DNA of 64,000 bases from Ensifer adhaerens (GCF_020035535.1 NZ_CP083349.1:3348501-3412500); one strand, 5' to 3'; counted from the stretch's first letter, positions 16,878 to 27,780 are shown. The notes: generated by a model not told the origin, from the letters alone. Made by a program: numbers and translations.

Positions 16878-18209
16878 ATGCCAGGTCCGACACTCGATCC
16901 CATCGCCACCGATACCGGCCTGCCCGCCAAGGCCGACGTCGTCATCGTCGGCGGTGGCATCATCGGCGTGAGCACCGCTCTCTTTCTGGCCGAACGCGGC
17001 ATCGATGTCGTGCTCTGCGAGAAGGGCACGCCCGGAGCGGAACAGTCGAGCCGCAACTGGGGCTGGGTGCGGGTCATGGGCCGCGACGAGCGCGAGATTC
17101 CGCTGGCGATCGAGGCGCTGAAGATCTGGGGCACGCTCGACGCCCGCGTCGATGGCGAGACCGGCTTTCGCCGCAGCGGCATCCTCTACATCTCCGAGAA
17201 CGAGCGCGACGTCGCCAACCGCGACGCCTGGCTCGCCCTGGCAAAACCCTACGGCGTGGATAGCGTGCAACTCAGCTCCGACACGACAGAAGCGATGATG
17301 CCGGGCGCCGCCGTCCGCTACGAAGGCGGGCTCTTCACGCCGAGCGACGGCCGGGCCGAACCGCAGAAGGCCGTGCCCGCGATCGTCGCCGGTGCCCGCC
17401 GCGCCGGTGCCCGTATCCTCACCGGCTGCGCCGTGCGCGGCGTCGAGAAGGCGGCCGGGCGGATTTCCGCCGTCGTGACCGAAAGAGGCCGCATCGAGAC
17501 ATCGACGGTCATCGTTGCCGGCGGCGCCTGGTCGAGGCTGTTCCTCAAAGGCCTCGGCATAAGGCTGCCGCAGCTGAAGGTGCGCAACACGGTGTTGAGA
17601 ACCGGGCCAGTCTCCGGCGGGCCGGAAGGGGCCGGCGCAACCGCGACCTATGCCTATCGCAAACGCCTCGACGGCGGCTACACCATCGCCGATGGCGCTG
17701 CCAATCTGCACGCGATCGTGCCTGACAGCTTCGCCTTCTTCCGTGATTTCCAGCCGGCGCGAAAGGCGGAGGGCGACGCTGTTCAACTCGGCATCAGCGC
17801 CCAGAGCTGGAACGAACTGTTCGAGATCGGCGCCGTACCGCTCGACCGGCCGGGCGCCTTCGAACGCCATCGCGTGCTCGATCCCAATCCGGATTCGCGC
17901 CGCGCCTTGCATGCGCTCGATGCCGCCGCAAAGGCCTTGCCCTTGCTGCGCGAAACCAAGGTGCAGCAGATCTGGGCCGGGCTGATCGACGTGACGCCCG
18001 ATGCCGTCCCCGTCATCTCGCCCGCCGAAAGCCTTCCGGGCCTCATCATCGCGACGGGCTTTTCTGGCCACGGTTTCGGCATCGGGCCGGGCGCCGGACA
18101 CCTCGTCGCCGACCTCGTGACCGGCGCAAAACCGATCGTCGATCCGGCGCCGTTCCGGCTCTCGCGCTACTTCGATGGCACGCCTATCACGCTTGCCCCG
18201 CCGGTTTGA
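16878..18209 (+). CDS. FAD-dependent oxidoreductase, D-amino-acid dehydrogenase/DadA-like
   Basis: Flavoprotein of the DAO (glycine/D-amino-acid oxidase) family, 443 aa. The ADP-binding motif VIVGGGIIGVSTALFLAERG is at residues 22-41, followed by an acidic residue ending beta-2 and a SSRNWGWVRVMGRDE segment. The C-terminal half has VSPAES-type FAD contacts: DVTPDAVPVIS and ATGFSGHGFGIGPGAGHL. Such enzymes deaminate or demethylate D-amino acids, sarcosine or related amines. The substrate cannot be told from sequence. It is monocistronic, between modE and the bkd leader, and the neighbours give no functional hint. Confidence 0.8.
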   Translation: MPGPTLDPIATDTGLPAKADVVIVGGGIIGVSTALFLAERGIDVVLCEKGTPGAEQSSRNWGWVRVMGRDEREIPLAIEALKIWGTLDARVDGETGFRRSGILYISENERDVANRDAWLALAKPYGVDSVQLSSDTTEAMMPGAAVRYEGGLFTPSDGRAEPQKAVPAIVAGARRAGARILTGCAVRGVEKAAGRISAVVTERGRIETSTVIVAGGAWSRLFLKGLGIRLPQLKVRNTVLRTGPVSGGPEGAGATATYAYRKRLDGGYTIADGAANLHAIVPDSFAFFRDFQPARKAEGDAVQLGISAQSWNELFEIGAVPLDRPGAFERHRVLDPNPDSRRALHALDAAAKALPLLRETKVQQIWAGLIDVTPDAVPVISPAESLPGLIIATGFSGHGFGIGPGAGHLVADLVTGAKPIVDPAPFRLSRYFDGTPITLAPPV

Positions 18210-18352
18210 CGCCATCCGCGCCGAACGGCCGCGAAAGAAAATTACAAGCAACGACCGGCAGGAATATGCGCAACACAACGCGTGGGCGCACTCCCGGCAG
18301 GATTCTATCTTTCTTTGCTTGCCCCTGCCCCGCAACGCCGAAAGACCTTCAT

Positions 18353-18409
18353 AAGCCCCGGAACTCGTGGCAGTCTGTGAGCATTCCCGTCGGGAGAGCG
18401 GGGGCTTTT
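18353..18409 (+). other. Candidate structured RNA upstream of the bkd operon
   Basis: AAGCCCC (18353-18359) can pair with GGGGCTT (18401-18407), enclosing a small CCCG-CGGG hairpin and ending in CTTTTAGG. The pattern suits a structured leader, a small RNA or a terminator. I cannot assign it to a known riboswitch. It lies 220 bp before bkdAa. Confidence 0.3.
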
Positions 18410-18499
18410 AGGAGGAGTCTGTGCAGACCTTAGGCGGAGGAGCCTTGCCGGTCACATTGCACGTCCTCGTACACCTCAGGCCCATCATTATCCCGACCC

Positions 18500-19861
<1,362 letters not shown>

Positions 19862-19862
19862 T

Positions 19863-20876
19863 ATGGCCAGAATGACAATGATCGAAGCCGTGCGCAGCGC
19901 CATGGACGTTTCCATGGAGCGCGACGACAATGTCGTCGTCTTCGGCGAGGACGTCGGCTATTTCGGCGGCGTCTTCCGCTGCACCCAAGGCCTCCAGGCG
20001 AAATACGGCAAGACCCGCTGTTTCGACGCGCCGATCAGCGAAAGCGGCATCGTCGGCACGGCAATCGGCATGGCCGCCTATGGCCTGAAGCCCTGCGTCG
20101 AGATCCAGTTCGCCGACTACATGTACCCGGCCTACGACCAGATTACCCAGGAAGCCGCCCGCATCCGCTACCGGTCCAACGGCGATTTCACCTGTCCGAT
20201 CGTGCTGCGCATGCCGACCGGCGGCGGCATCTTCGGCGGCCAGACCCACAGCCAGAGCCCGGAAGCGCTCTTCACCCATGTCTGTGGCCTGAAGGTCGTC
20301 GTGCCCTCCAACCCCTATGACGCCAAGGGCCTGCTGATCGCCTCGATCGAAGATCCGGATCCGGTCATGTTCCTGGAACCGAAGCGGCTCTATAACGGCC
20401 CCTTCGACGGCCATCATGACCGCCCGGTCATTCCCTGGTCGAAACACGATCTCGGCGAGGTACCGGAGGGCCATTACACGATCCCGATCGGCAAGGCGGA
20501 AATCCGCCGCCAGGGCTCCGCCGTCACCGTCGTCGCCTATGGCACCATGGTGCACGTGGCGCTCGCGGCAGCCGAGGAAACCGGCATCGACGCCGAGGTG
20601 ATCGACCTGCGCAGCCTGTTACCGCTCGACCTCGATACCATCGTCAAGTCGGTGGAAAAGACCGGGCGCTGTGTCGTCGTGCACGAAGCGACGCTGACGT
20701 CGGGCTTTGGCGGCGAAGTGGCCGCCCTCGTGCAGGAACATTGCTTCTACCATCTCGAAGCCCCTGTCGTGCGCGTCGCCGGCTGGGACACGCCCTACCC
20801 GCACGCCCAGGAATGGGACTATTTCCCCGGCCCCGCGCGCGTCGGACGCGCGCTCGTCGAAGTGATGGAGGCCTGA
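19863..20876 (+). CDS. bkdAb: Branched-chain 2-oxoacid dehydrogenase E1 beta subunit
   Basis: Partner of E1 alpha in the ThDP-dependent E1 heterotetramer, 337 aa from MARMTMIEAVRSAMD. Signature stretches are VVVFGEDVGYFGGVFRCTQG, FDAPISESGIVGTAIGMAAY, GGGIFGGQTHSQSPEALF, and a C-terminal VAGWDTPYPHAQEWDYFPG. The GGVFRCT sequence favours the branched-chain enzyme over pyruvate dehydrogenase. An in-frame extension upstream to 19764 would lie within the E1 alpha gene. It sits 1 nt before the E2 gene. Confidence 0.93.
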   Translation: MARMTMIEAVRSAMDVSMERDDNVVVFGEDVGYFGGVFRCTQGLQAKYGKTRCFDAPISESGIVGTAIGMAAYGLKPCVEIQFADYMYPAYDQITQEAARIRYRSNGDFTCPIVLRMPTGGGIFGGQTHSQSPEALFTHVCGLKVVVPSNPYDAKGLLIASIEDPDPVMFLEPKRLYNGPFDGHHDRPVIPWSKHDLGEVPEGHYTIPIGKAEIRRQGSAVTVVAYGTMVHVALAAAEETGIDAEVIDLRSLLPLDLDTIVKSVEKTGRCVVVHEATLTSGFGGEVAALVQEHCFYHLEAPVVRVAGWDTPYPHAQEWDYFPGPARVGRALVEVMEA

Positions 20877-20877
20877 C

Positions 20878-22176
20878 ATGGGCGAATTCGTAATCAAGAT
20901 GCCCGATGTCGGCGAAGGTGTGGCCGAGGCCGAACTCGTCGAATGGCATGTGAAGCCCGGCGATCCCGTGCGCGAGGACATGGTGCTCGCGGCCGTGATG
21001 ACCGACAAGGCGACCGTCGAAATCCCCTCGCCCGTCACCGGCACGGTGCTCTGGCTCGGCGCAGAGGTGGGTGACACCGTTGCGGTGAAGGCGCCATTGG
21101 TGCGCATCGAAATCGCTGGCGAAGGCGAAGCCGCGGCATCGGCCGACGACAAGCGAGCCACCAAGGCGGAAGAAAAGCCCGCAGTGAAGGCTGAGGCGCC
21201 CGCGCCGGTCGCCAAGGCGACCCAGCCCGCGAAGGTCGAGGTGAAGGCACCGGCCACGAACGGCGCCCACGCCAACGGCGTTCACCAGCCGGGCGACCGG
21301 CTGGAAAAGGCGCTGGCGTCACCGGCCGTGCGCCTGCGTGCCAAGGAAAGCGGCGTCGACCTGCGCCAGGTGACGGGGTCCGGCCCGGCCGGCCGCATCA
21401 CCCATGATGATCTCGACCAGTTTATCGCCCGCGGCGCCCAGCCGGCGCTGGCGCCCGCAGGCCTGCAGCGCAAGACCGCCGTCGACGAGATCAAGGTGAC
21501 CGGCCTTCGTCGCCGCATCGCGGAAAAGATGTCGCTCTCCACGTCGCGCATTCCCCACATCACCTACGTGGAAGAAGTCGACATGACCGCGGTGGAAGAC
21601 TTGCGCGCGACCATGAACCGCGACCGCAAGCCGGACCAGCCGAAGCTGACGATCCTGCCCTACCTGATGCGCGCGCTGGTACGCACCATTGCCGAGCAGC
21701 CGGCCGTCAACGCGATATTCGACGACGGTCCCGGCATCATCCATCGCCACCACGCCGTCCATATCGGCATCGCAACGCAGACGCCGGCCGGTCTCACCGT
21801 TCCGGTCGTGCGCCATGCCGAAGCGCGCGGTATCTGGGATTGCGCCAACGAACTCAATCGCCTGGCGGAAGCCGCACGCACCGGCACGGCCACCCGCGAC
21901 GAACTCACAGGCTCGACGATCACGATTTCCTCGCTCGGCGCACTCGGCGGCATCGCCTCCACGCCCGTAATCAACCATCCGGAAGTGGCGATCGTCGGCG
22001 TCAACAAGCTCGCGATCCGCCCGGTCTGGGACGGCACGCAATTCGTGCCGCGCAAGATCATGAACCTGTCCTCGAGCTTCGATCACCGCGTCATCGACGG
22101 CTGGGATGCGGCCGTGTTCGTGCAGCGGCTGAAGACGCTGCTCGAAACGCCGGCGCTTATTTTCGTGGAGGCCTGA
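20878..22176 (+). CDS. bkdB: Branched-chain 2-oxoacid dehydrogenase E2 (dihydrolipoyl acyltransferase)
   Basis: Core of the complex, transferring the acyl group from lipoate to CoA. It has 432 aa. The N-terminal lipoyl domain (1-75) has the modified lysine at 44 in VMTDKATVEIP. An Ala/Lys/Pro-rich linker (about 85-135) is followed by an E3/E1-binding domain (SPAVRLRAKESGVDLRQV, about 145-180) and the catalytic domain, whose HRVIDGWDA active-site motif is near residue 400. One lipoyl domain only, as usual for BCKDH E2. Spacing to the E3 gene is 7 nt. Confidence 0.94.
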   Translation: MGEFVIKMPDVGEGVAEAELVEWHVKPGDPVREDMVLAAVMTDKATVEIPSPVTGTVLWLGAEVGDTVAVKAPLVRIEIAGEGEAAASADDKRATKAEEKPAVKAEAPAPVAKATQPAKVEVKAPATNGAHANGVHQPGDRLEKALASPAVRLRAKESGVDLRQVTGSGPAGRITHDDLDQFIARGAQPALAPAGLQRKTAVDEIKVTGLRRRIAEKMSLSTSRIPHITYVEEVDMTAVEDLRATMNRDRKPDQPKLTILPYLMRALVRTIAEQPAVNAIFDDGPGIIHRHHAVHIGIATQTPAGLTVPVVRHAEARGIWDCANELNRLAEAARTGTATRDELTGSTITISSLGALGGIASTPVINHPEVAIVGVNKLAIRPVWDGTQFVPRKIMNLSSSFDHRVIDGWDAAVFVQRLKTLLETPALIFVEA

Positions 22177-22183
22177 GGCGATC

Positions 22184-23578
22184 ATGAAGGAAATCTCCTG
22201 TAAGCTGCTCGTGATCGGCGCCGGCCCCGGCGGTTACATCGCAGCCATCCGCGCCGGTCAACTCGGCATCGACACCGTCATCGTCGAAAAGGCCAAGGCC
22301 GGCGGCACCTGCCTCAATGTCGGCTGCATCCCCTCCAAGGCGCTCATTCACGCGGCCGAAGAGTTTCATAAACTGCGTGCGGCCGCTTCCGGCCGCAGCC
22401 CGCTCGGCCTGTCGCTAGCCAACCCCTCGATCGATCTCGCCCATACCATCGCCTGGAAGGACGGTATCGTCGGCCGGCTGAACGGCGGGGTGATCGGCCT
22501 CCTGAAGAAAGCCGGCGTCAAGGCAGTGGTCGGCGCGGCCCGCTTCATCGATGGCAAGACCGTCGATGTCGAGACCGAAACAGGGCTGCAGCGCATCCGC
22601 GCCGAAGCGATCGTGATCGCCACCGGTTCCGCGCCGGTCGAGCTGCCGGACCTGCCCTTCGGCGGGCCGATCATTTCCTCGACCGAGGCCCTGTCGCTAA
22701 AGAGCGTGCCGAAGAGCCTCGCCGTCATCGGCGGCGGCTATATCGGCCTCGAACTCGGCACCGCCTTTGCCAAGCTCGGTAGCCATGTCACCGTGCTCGA
22801 GGCGCAGCCGCGTATCCTGCCACTCTATGACGCCGATCTGACGAAGCCGATCGGCAAGCGCCTTGGCGAACTCGGCATCGAAGTCTTCACCCAGACGGTC
22901 GCCAAGGCCTACTCTGCCGAGACCGGCAGCCTGCAAGCCGAGCACAACGGCCGCCCCATCGATGTCGCCGCCGAAAAGGTGCTCGTCACCGTCGGCCGCC
23001 GGCCGGTGACCGAGGGCTTCGGCCTGGAGGAGATCGACCTCGACCGCACCGGCCGCTTCATCCGTGTCGATGACCAGTGCCGCACTTCGATGCGCGGCAT
23101 CTACGCGATCGGCGACGTCACCGGAGAGCCGATGCTGGCACACCGCGCCATGGCGCAAGGGGAAATGGTCGCGGAGATCGTCGCCGGCCACAAGCGCAGC
23201 TGGGACAAGCGCTGCATCCCCGCCGTCTGCTTCACCGACCCGGAGATCGTTACCGCCGGCCTGTCGCCCGACGAAGCGCGCGCAGGCGGCATCGAGATCA
23301 AGATCGGCCAGTTCCCCTTCCAGGCGAACGGCCGCGCCATGACGACACTTGCCGAAGACGGTTTCGTGCGCATCGTCGCCCGCGCCGACAACCACCTGGT
23401 GCTCGGCATCCAGGCAGTCGGCCATGGGGTCTCGGAACTCTCGGCAAGCTTCAGCCTGGCGATCGAAATGGGCGCGCGCCTCGAAGATATCGCCGGCACG
23501 ATCCATGCGCATCCGACGCAGTCCGAGGCTTTCCAGGAATCCGCGCTGAAGGCGTTGGGGCACGCACTGCATATCTGA
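22184..23578 (+). CDS. lpdV: Dihydrolipoyl dehydrogenase (E3)
   Basis: FAD/NAD-dependent enzyme that reoxidises the E2 lipoate (464 aa). The FAD motif GAGPGGYIAAIRAG is at residues 12-25. The redox disulfide is GGTCLNVGCIPSK (Cys43, Cys48). The NAD-binding motif is VIGGGYIGLELGTAFAKLG. The C-terminal HAHPTQSEAF carries the catalytic His-Glu pair that acts across the dimer. As the last bkd gene it is probably the dedicated E3 of this complex. A 12-bp hairpin 44 bp downstream may end the transcript. Confidence 0.94.
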   Translation: MKEISCKLLVIGAGPGGYIAAIRAGQLGIDTVIVEKAKAGGTCLNVGCIPSKALIHAAEEFHKLRAAASGRSPLGLSLANPSIDLAHTIAWKDGIVGRLNGGVIGLLKKAGVKAVVGAARFIDGKTVDVETETGLQRIRAEAIVIATGSAPVELPDLPFGGPIISSTEALSLKSVPKSLAVIGGGYIGLELGTAFAKLGSHVTVLEAQPRILPLYDADLTKPIGKRLGELGIEVFTQTVAKAYSAETGSLQAEHNGRPIDVAAEKVLVTVGRRPVTEGFGLEEIDLDRTGRFIRVDDQCRTSMRGIYAIGDVTGEPMLAHRAMAQGEMVAEIVAGHKRSWDKRCIPAVCFTDPEIVTAGLSPDEARAGGIEIKIGQFPFQANGRAMTTLAEDGFVRIVARADNHLVLGIQAVGHGVSELSASFSLAIEMGARLEDIAGTIHAHPTQSEAFQESALKALGHALHI

Positions 23579-23591
23579 TGCCTCGCGTAGT

Positions 23592-23648
23592 AGAATGGCC
23601 CCTCGTCCGGCCTACCGGCCACCGTCTCCCCGCCAAGCGGGGAGACGG
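23592..23648 (+). repeat. Rhizobial repeat with 12-bp hairpin after lpdV
   Basis: CCGTCTCCCCGC (23622-23633) pairs with GCGGGGAGACGG (23637-23648) over a 3-nt loop. With the preceding GGCCCCTCGTCCGGCCTACCG it resembles a very common rhizobial intergenic repeat. There is no T-run, but it may stop or stabilise the bkd transcript. Confidence 0.55.
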
Positions 23649-23704
23649 ACACATGTGGCGCCCACCCGCTTCAACAATTGCCTTTTGTCGTATGGGAGAA
23701 AGAC

Positions 23705-24886
23705 ATGAGCAGAACTGACCCGATCGTCATCGTTTCGGCGGCCCGTACCCCGATGGGCGCATTTCAGGGCAGCCTCAAAGATTTGACCGCGCCCGAAATC
23801 GGCGCCATCGCGCTGAAGGCAGCACTCGATCGCGCCGGCCTTGGCGCTGTCGACGAGGTGCTGATGGGCAATGTGCTGCCGGCCGGCGTCGGCCAGAACC
23901 CGGCGCGCCAGGCAGCCCTTGGCGCAGGCCTCGGCAAGGAGACACCGTCGACGACCATCTCCAAGGTCTGCGGCTCCGGCATGAAGGCGCTGATGCTTGG
24001 TCATGACGCGCTGCTTTCGGGCAGCGCATCGGTGCTTGCTGTCGGCGGTATGGAGTCGATGACCAACGCCCCCTATCTGCTGCCAAAGGCGCGCGGCGGC
24101 TTCCGCCTGGGCCATGGCGAAGTCAAGGACCATATGTTCCTCGACGGCCTCGAAGACGCCTATTCCGGCCGGCTGATGGGCACCTATGCCGAGGATACAG
24201 CGGAACACTACCAGTTCTCGCGCGCTGATCAGGACGCCTTCGCGCTGCGCTCGCTCGATCGCGCCATCCGTGCGGCTGAGGATGGTTCCTTCGCCGAGGA
24301 GACGGTGGCGGTCAGCGGCGCTGGAAAGCGACAGACCGCCAACCTTGATCGCGACGAGCAGCCGACCAAATCCGATCCGGCAAAGATCCCGAAGCTGAAA
24401 CCCGCCTTCCGCGACGGCGGCAGCGTGACGGCGGCCAACTCGTCGTCGATCTCCGACGGGGCCGCAGCACTGATCCTGATGCGCGCGAGCGAGGCGGAAA
24501 AGCGCGGACTGACGCCACTTGCGATCGTCGCCGGTCATGCCGGCCATGCGCAGGAACCAGCCTGGTTCACCACCGCGCCGATCGGCGCCATCGACAAGCT
24601 GATGACCAAGCTTGCCTGGGAAAAGGGTAGCGTCGGCCTCTACGAAATCAACGAGGCTTTCGCCGTGGTGGCGATGGCGGCGATCCGCGATCTGGGGCTT
24701 TCCGACGATATCGTCAACATCAATGGCGGCGCCTGCGCGCTCGGCCACCCGATCGGCGCCTCCGGCGCCCGCATCATCGTGACCTTGCTGCACGCCATGC
24801 GCGCCAAGAACGTCAAGCGCGGCATCGCCTCGCTCTGCATCGGCGGCGGCGAAGCGACGGCGGTCGGGCTGGAGCTCTTGCAATAG
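23705..24886 (+). CDS. Acetyl-CoA acetyltransferase (thiolase)
   Basis: Thiolase II family (393 aa) that interconverts two acetyl-CoA and acetoacetyl-CoA. The acylated cysteine is Cys89 in ISKVCGSGMKALMLG. NEAFAVVAMAAIR, GGACALGHPIGASG and the second catalytic cysteine in SLCIGGGEA are all intact. The start ATG 23705 (MSRTDPIVIV) has GGGAGAAAG upstream. An in-frame start at 23678 is less likely. Lying after the bkd operon, it probably handles acetoacetyl-CoA from leucine breakdown, though supply of polyhydroxybutyrate precursors cannot be excluded. Confidence 0.9.
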   Translation: MSRTDPIVIVSAARTPMGAFQGSLKDLTAPEIGAIALKAALDRAGLGAVDEVLMGNVLPAGVGQNPARQAALGAGLGKETPSTTISKVCGSGMKALMLGHDALLSGSASVLAVGGMESMTNAPYLLPKARGGFRLGHGEVKDHMFLDGLEDAYSGRLMGTYAEDTAEHYQFSRADQDAFALRSLDRAIRAAEDGSFAEETVAVSGAGKRQTANLDRDEQPTKSDPAKIPKLKPAFRDGGSVTAANSSSISDGAAALILMRASEAEKRGLTPLAIVAGHAGHAQEPAWFTTAPIGAIDKLMTKLAWEKGSVGLYEINEAFAVVAMAAIRDLGLSDDIVNINGGACALGHPIGASGARIIVTLLHAMRAKNVKRGIASLCIGGGEATAVGLELLQ

Positions 24887-24930
24887 CACAGAGCGTCCTT
24901 CCGGCAGCCTCGCGCTTCAATCTATGGAAA

Positions 24931-24966
24931 ACGCCGCCGGTGGAGCCGGCGGCGTCTCTGTTTTTC
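24931..24966. terminator. Bidirectional intrinsic terminator (thiolase/purU)
   Basis: A 10-bp perfect stem ACGCCGCCGG/CCGGCGGCGT with loop TGGAG is followed by CTCTGTTTTT on the plus strand and preceded by GGAAA, giving T residues on the minus strand. It lies between two convergent genes and can end both. Confidence 0.85.
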
Positions 24967-24989
24967 AGCGGGGGGTTTGCCCTCGCGGC

Positions 24990-25874
24990 TCAGCCCATGC
25001 GCTCGGAAGCGTAGGAACCCGGGCTCGGCGGGAAGACGACGACGCGGTTGCCGTTGATGAAGCAACGGTTGTGGATATGCGCGTGCACGGCGCGGGCAAG
25101 CACCTGGCTTTCGACGTCGCGGCCGATCGACACGTAGTCTTCCGCACTCTGAGCATGGGTGATGCGGGCGATGTCCTGCTCGATGATCGGGCCTTCGTCG
25201 AGGTCTGCGGTGACGTAGTGCGCCGTCGCACCAATCAGCTTCACGCCGCGCTCATAGGCCTGCTTGTATGGGTTTGCGCCCTTGAACGACGGCAGGAACG
25301 AGTGGTGGATGTTGATGATCCGGCCCGACATCTTCTTGCAGAGCGCATCCGACAGGACCTGCATGTAGCGGGCAAGCACGATCAGTTCGGCGCCGGTCTG
25401 GTCGACGAGCTCGAGCAGCTGGGCCTCGGCCTTCGGCTTGTTCTCCTTCGTCACCTTGATGCAGTAGAAGGGGATGTCATGGTTGACGACCACCTTCTGG
25501 TAGTCGAAGTGATTGGAGACGACGCCGACGATGTCGATCGGCAGCGCGCCGATCTTCCAGCGATAGAGCAGGTCGTTGAGGCAATGGCCGAAACGCGACA
25601 CCATCAGCAGCACCTTCATGCGCTCTTCACTGTCGCGGATTTCAGCATTCATATCGAAGCGCTTGACCACCGGTTCGAAGCCGGCCTTCAGCTCGTCGAG
25701 CGTCACGCCTTCCTGGCTGATGAAGGTAAGCCGCATGAAGAACAGGCCGGTTTCGAGGTCATCGAACTGCGAACTGTCTGAAATGTAACAGCCCTTTTCG
25801 GCGAGATAGCCGGTGATGGCGGCGACTATGCCACGGGTGGTCTTGCAGCTGACGTTCAGCACATAGCTTTTCAT
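24990..25874 (-). CDS. purU: Formyltetrahydrofolate deformylase
   Basis: Hydrolyses 10-formyl-THF to THF and formate, balancing the one-carbon pool (294 aa from MKSYVLNVSC). The N-terminal ~80 residues form an ACT domain (TTRGIVAAITGYLAEKG). The C-terminal formyl-transferase fold has LLMVSRFGHCLNDLL, the catalytic NIHHSFLPSFKGANPYKQA and HYVTADLDEGPIIEQD. An in-frame extension to 25976 has no family similarity. Its neighbours are unrelated genes. Rhizobia often hold several purU copies, so the physiological role may be specialised, for example in demethylation pathways. Confidence 0.94.
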   Translation of the reverse strand: MKSYVLNVSCKTTRGIVAAITGYLAEKGCYISDSSQFDDLETGLFFMRLTFISQEGVTLDELKAGFEPVVKRFDMNAEIRDSEERMKVLLMVSRFGHCLNDLLYRWKIGALPIDIVGVVSNHFDYQKVVVNHDIPFYCIKVTKENKPKAEAQLLELVDQTGAELIVLARYMQVLSDALCKKMSGRIINIHHSFLPSFKGANPYKQAYERGVKLIGATAHYVTADLDEGPIIEQDIARITHAQSAEDYVSIGRDVESQVLARAVHAHIHNRCFINGNRVVVFPPSPGSYASERMG

Positions 25875-26039
25875 CGGTAGGTCTCTCGCTCCAGAGGTTT
25901 TTCCGGCCCCCCTTATACGGCCAGTCACACAAAAACTAGCGCGGCCTTTTCGCCGCCGTCGATCCATTCGCGACATTCGCTTGACGGAACTGGCCAGACG
26001 GCGCCGGCGGCACGATATGGGTTCTCAGGCCCCGCGGCT

Positions 26040-26678
26040 CTAGCGCGGCGTGCGGTCCGGGTGCGCGCGGGCGAAAGCCTCGATCTCCGCGCAATTCTGA
26101 TCGATTGCCACAACCCGCGGGCAAGCGGTGAGATCCACGTCCCAGCGGCGGGCATTGTAGACCTGAGGCACCAGGCAGAAATCCGCCATGGTCGGGCTGT
26201 CGCCATGACAGAAACGGCCGGTCGCGGAATGATCGAGCAGTCGTTCGAAGGCAGCGAGCCCCTCACCGATGAACTTGCGCATCCAATTGCGCCGCGCCGC
26301 CTCGCCGTCCTCCGCATTGGCCATGACATAGGAAACCACGCCGAGATTGCAGACCGGATGGATGTCCATCGCAACCGCATAGGACAGCATGCGCACCCGC
26401 TGACGACCGATGGCATCATCCGCCAGGAAGCCGGACGCCACTCGCGTCTCGGCAAGATATTCGATGATGGCGAGCGATTGCGTGAAACGCTCGCCATCGA
26501 TGTCGAGGGCAGGCACGAGCCCCTGCGGGTTGCGGGCCAGATGCTCCGGCGCCTTGTGCGCCTTGGCAAGCAGGTCGACCGGCACCGAACGATAGCTTTC
26601 GCCGAGGCTATTGAGCGCGATACGCACCCGATAGCTCGCCGACGAACGCCAGTAATCGTAGAGGACGGTCTCGCTCAT
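26040..26678 (-). CDS. maiA: Maleylacetoacetate isomerase
   Basis: Zeta-class glutathione transferase (212 aa) that isomerises maleylacetoacetate to fumarylacetoacetate using glutathione. The active-site segment SSASYRVRIALN is at residues 12-23. The NPQGLVPALDIDG and QSLAIIEYLAE motifs bind glutathione, and GDSPTMADFCLVPQVYNARR is the C-terminal helical signature. It is the last gene of the hmgA-MBL-fahA-maiA operon and completes tyrosine catabolism to fumarate and acetoacetate. The 165-bp gap to purU shows nothing definite. Confidence 0.95.
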   Translation of the reverse strand: MSETVLYDYWRSSASYRVRIALNSLGESYRSVPVDLLAKAHKAPEHLARNPQGLVPALDIDGERFTQSLAIIEYLAETRVASGFLADDAIGRQRVRMLSYAVAMDIHPVCNLGVVSYVMANAEDGEAARRNWMRKFIGEGLAAFERLLDHSATGRFCHGDSPTMADFCLVPQVYNARRWDVDLTACPRVVAIDQNCAEIEAFARAHPDRTPR

Positions 26679-26708
26679 GCCTTTGCCCGTTCTTGTAGGT
26701 CGGCCGTA

Positions 26709-27725
26709 TCAGGCCCGGTTGTAGGCTTCGACGGTCTGCTCGATCGCGCCGAAGATCGAATGACCGGTCTTGTCCTTCATCTCGATGCGCACGACATCGC
26801 CGACGCGGAGGAACTGGGTCTTCGGCGCGCCGCCGGCGATCGTCTCGATCATCCGGACTTCCGCGATGCAGGAGTAACCGGCACCGCCCTCGGCAACCGG
26901 CTTGCCCGGGCCGCCATCGAGCTTGTTGGAAACAGTGCCCGAGCCGATGATCGTGCCGGCGCAAAGCGGCCGGGTCTTGGCCGCGTGGGCAACCAGTTGC
27001 GCAAAATCGAAGGTCATGTCGACGCCGGCATTGGCGCGGCCGAAGGGCTTGCCGTTCAGGTCGACGCAAAGCGGCAGATGCAGCTTGCCGCCGTCCCAGG
27101 CATCACCCAGCTCATCCGGCGAAACGGCGACCGGCGAGAAAGCAGACGACGGCTTCGACTGGAAGAAGCCGAAGCCCTTGGCGAGCTCGGCCGGGATCAG
27201 GCCGCGCAACGACACGTCGTTGACCAGCATGATGAAACGAATTGCCGCCCGCGCCTCTTCGATCGTTGCAGCCATCGGCACATCGTCGACGATGACGGCA
27301 ACCTCGCCCTCCATGTCGACGCCCCAGCTTTCGTCGGCAAGCGGGATCCGATCGCGCGGTGCGATGAAGCTGTCGGAGCCGCCCTGGTACATCAGCGGAT
27401 CGGTCCAGAAGCTCGAAGGCATCTCGGCATTGCGGGCCTTGCGCACCAGCTCGACGTGATTGACGTAGGCCGAACCGTCGGCCCATTGGTAAGCGCGTGG
27501 CAATGGCGACAGGGCGTCGTGCTCGTGAAAGCGGATCGTCGGCTGCGAGCCGGTCTCGATTCCCTCCGCCACGCGCGCAAGCCGCGGACCGGCATGCGCC
27601 CAATCGTCGAGCGCTGCCTGCAGCGAGCGGGCGATGTGCCCCACTTCCGAGCAGCGGGTAAGATCGCGAGAGACGACCACGAGCTTTCCGTCGCGCGTAC
27701 TGTCCTTGAGTGTCGCCAGTTTCAT
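26709..27725 (-). CDS. fahA: Fumarylacetoacetase-family hydrolase
   Basis: Metal-dependent C-C bond hydrolase (338 aa from MKLATLKDSTRDG) expected to split fumarylacetoacetate into fumarate and acetoacetate. Family marks are the EVAVIVDDVP metal-ligand region, FMLVNDVSLRGLIPAELAKG, PLCAGTIIGSGTVSNK and a C-terminal LRVGDVVRIEMKDKTG. The position between hmgA and maiA (30-nt gap to maiA) supports this substrate over other FAH-family substrates. An in-frame start at 27803 lies in the intergenic region with poor context. Confidence 0.92.
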   Translation of the reverse strand: MKLATLKDSTRDGKLVVVSRDLTRCSEVGHIARSLQAALDDWAHAGPRLARVAEGIETGSQPTIRFHEHDALSPLPRAYQWADGSAYVNHVELVRKARNAEMPSSFWTDPLMYQGGSDSFIAPRDRIPLADESWGVDMEGEVAVIVDDVPMAATIEEARAAIRFIMLVNDVSLRGLIPAELAKGFGFFQSKPSSAFSPVAVSPDELGDAWDGGKLHLPLCVDLNGKPFGRANAGVDMTFDFAQLVAHAAKTRPLCAGTIIGSGTVSNKLDGGPGKPVAEGGAGYSCIAEVRMIETIAGGAPKTQFLRVGDVVRIEMKDKTGHSIFGAIEQTVEAYNRA

Positions 27726-27780
27726 GCAGTCCTCCCTCTCAATCTTTTCATTGTTCACGCAGTTTCGGACGAAACCGCGC

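Noticed and set aside
25925..26569. 214-aa minus-strand frame overlapping maiA
   Set aside because: Alternative frame of maiA and its downstream gap; maiA itself has glutathione-transferase motifs.
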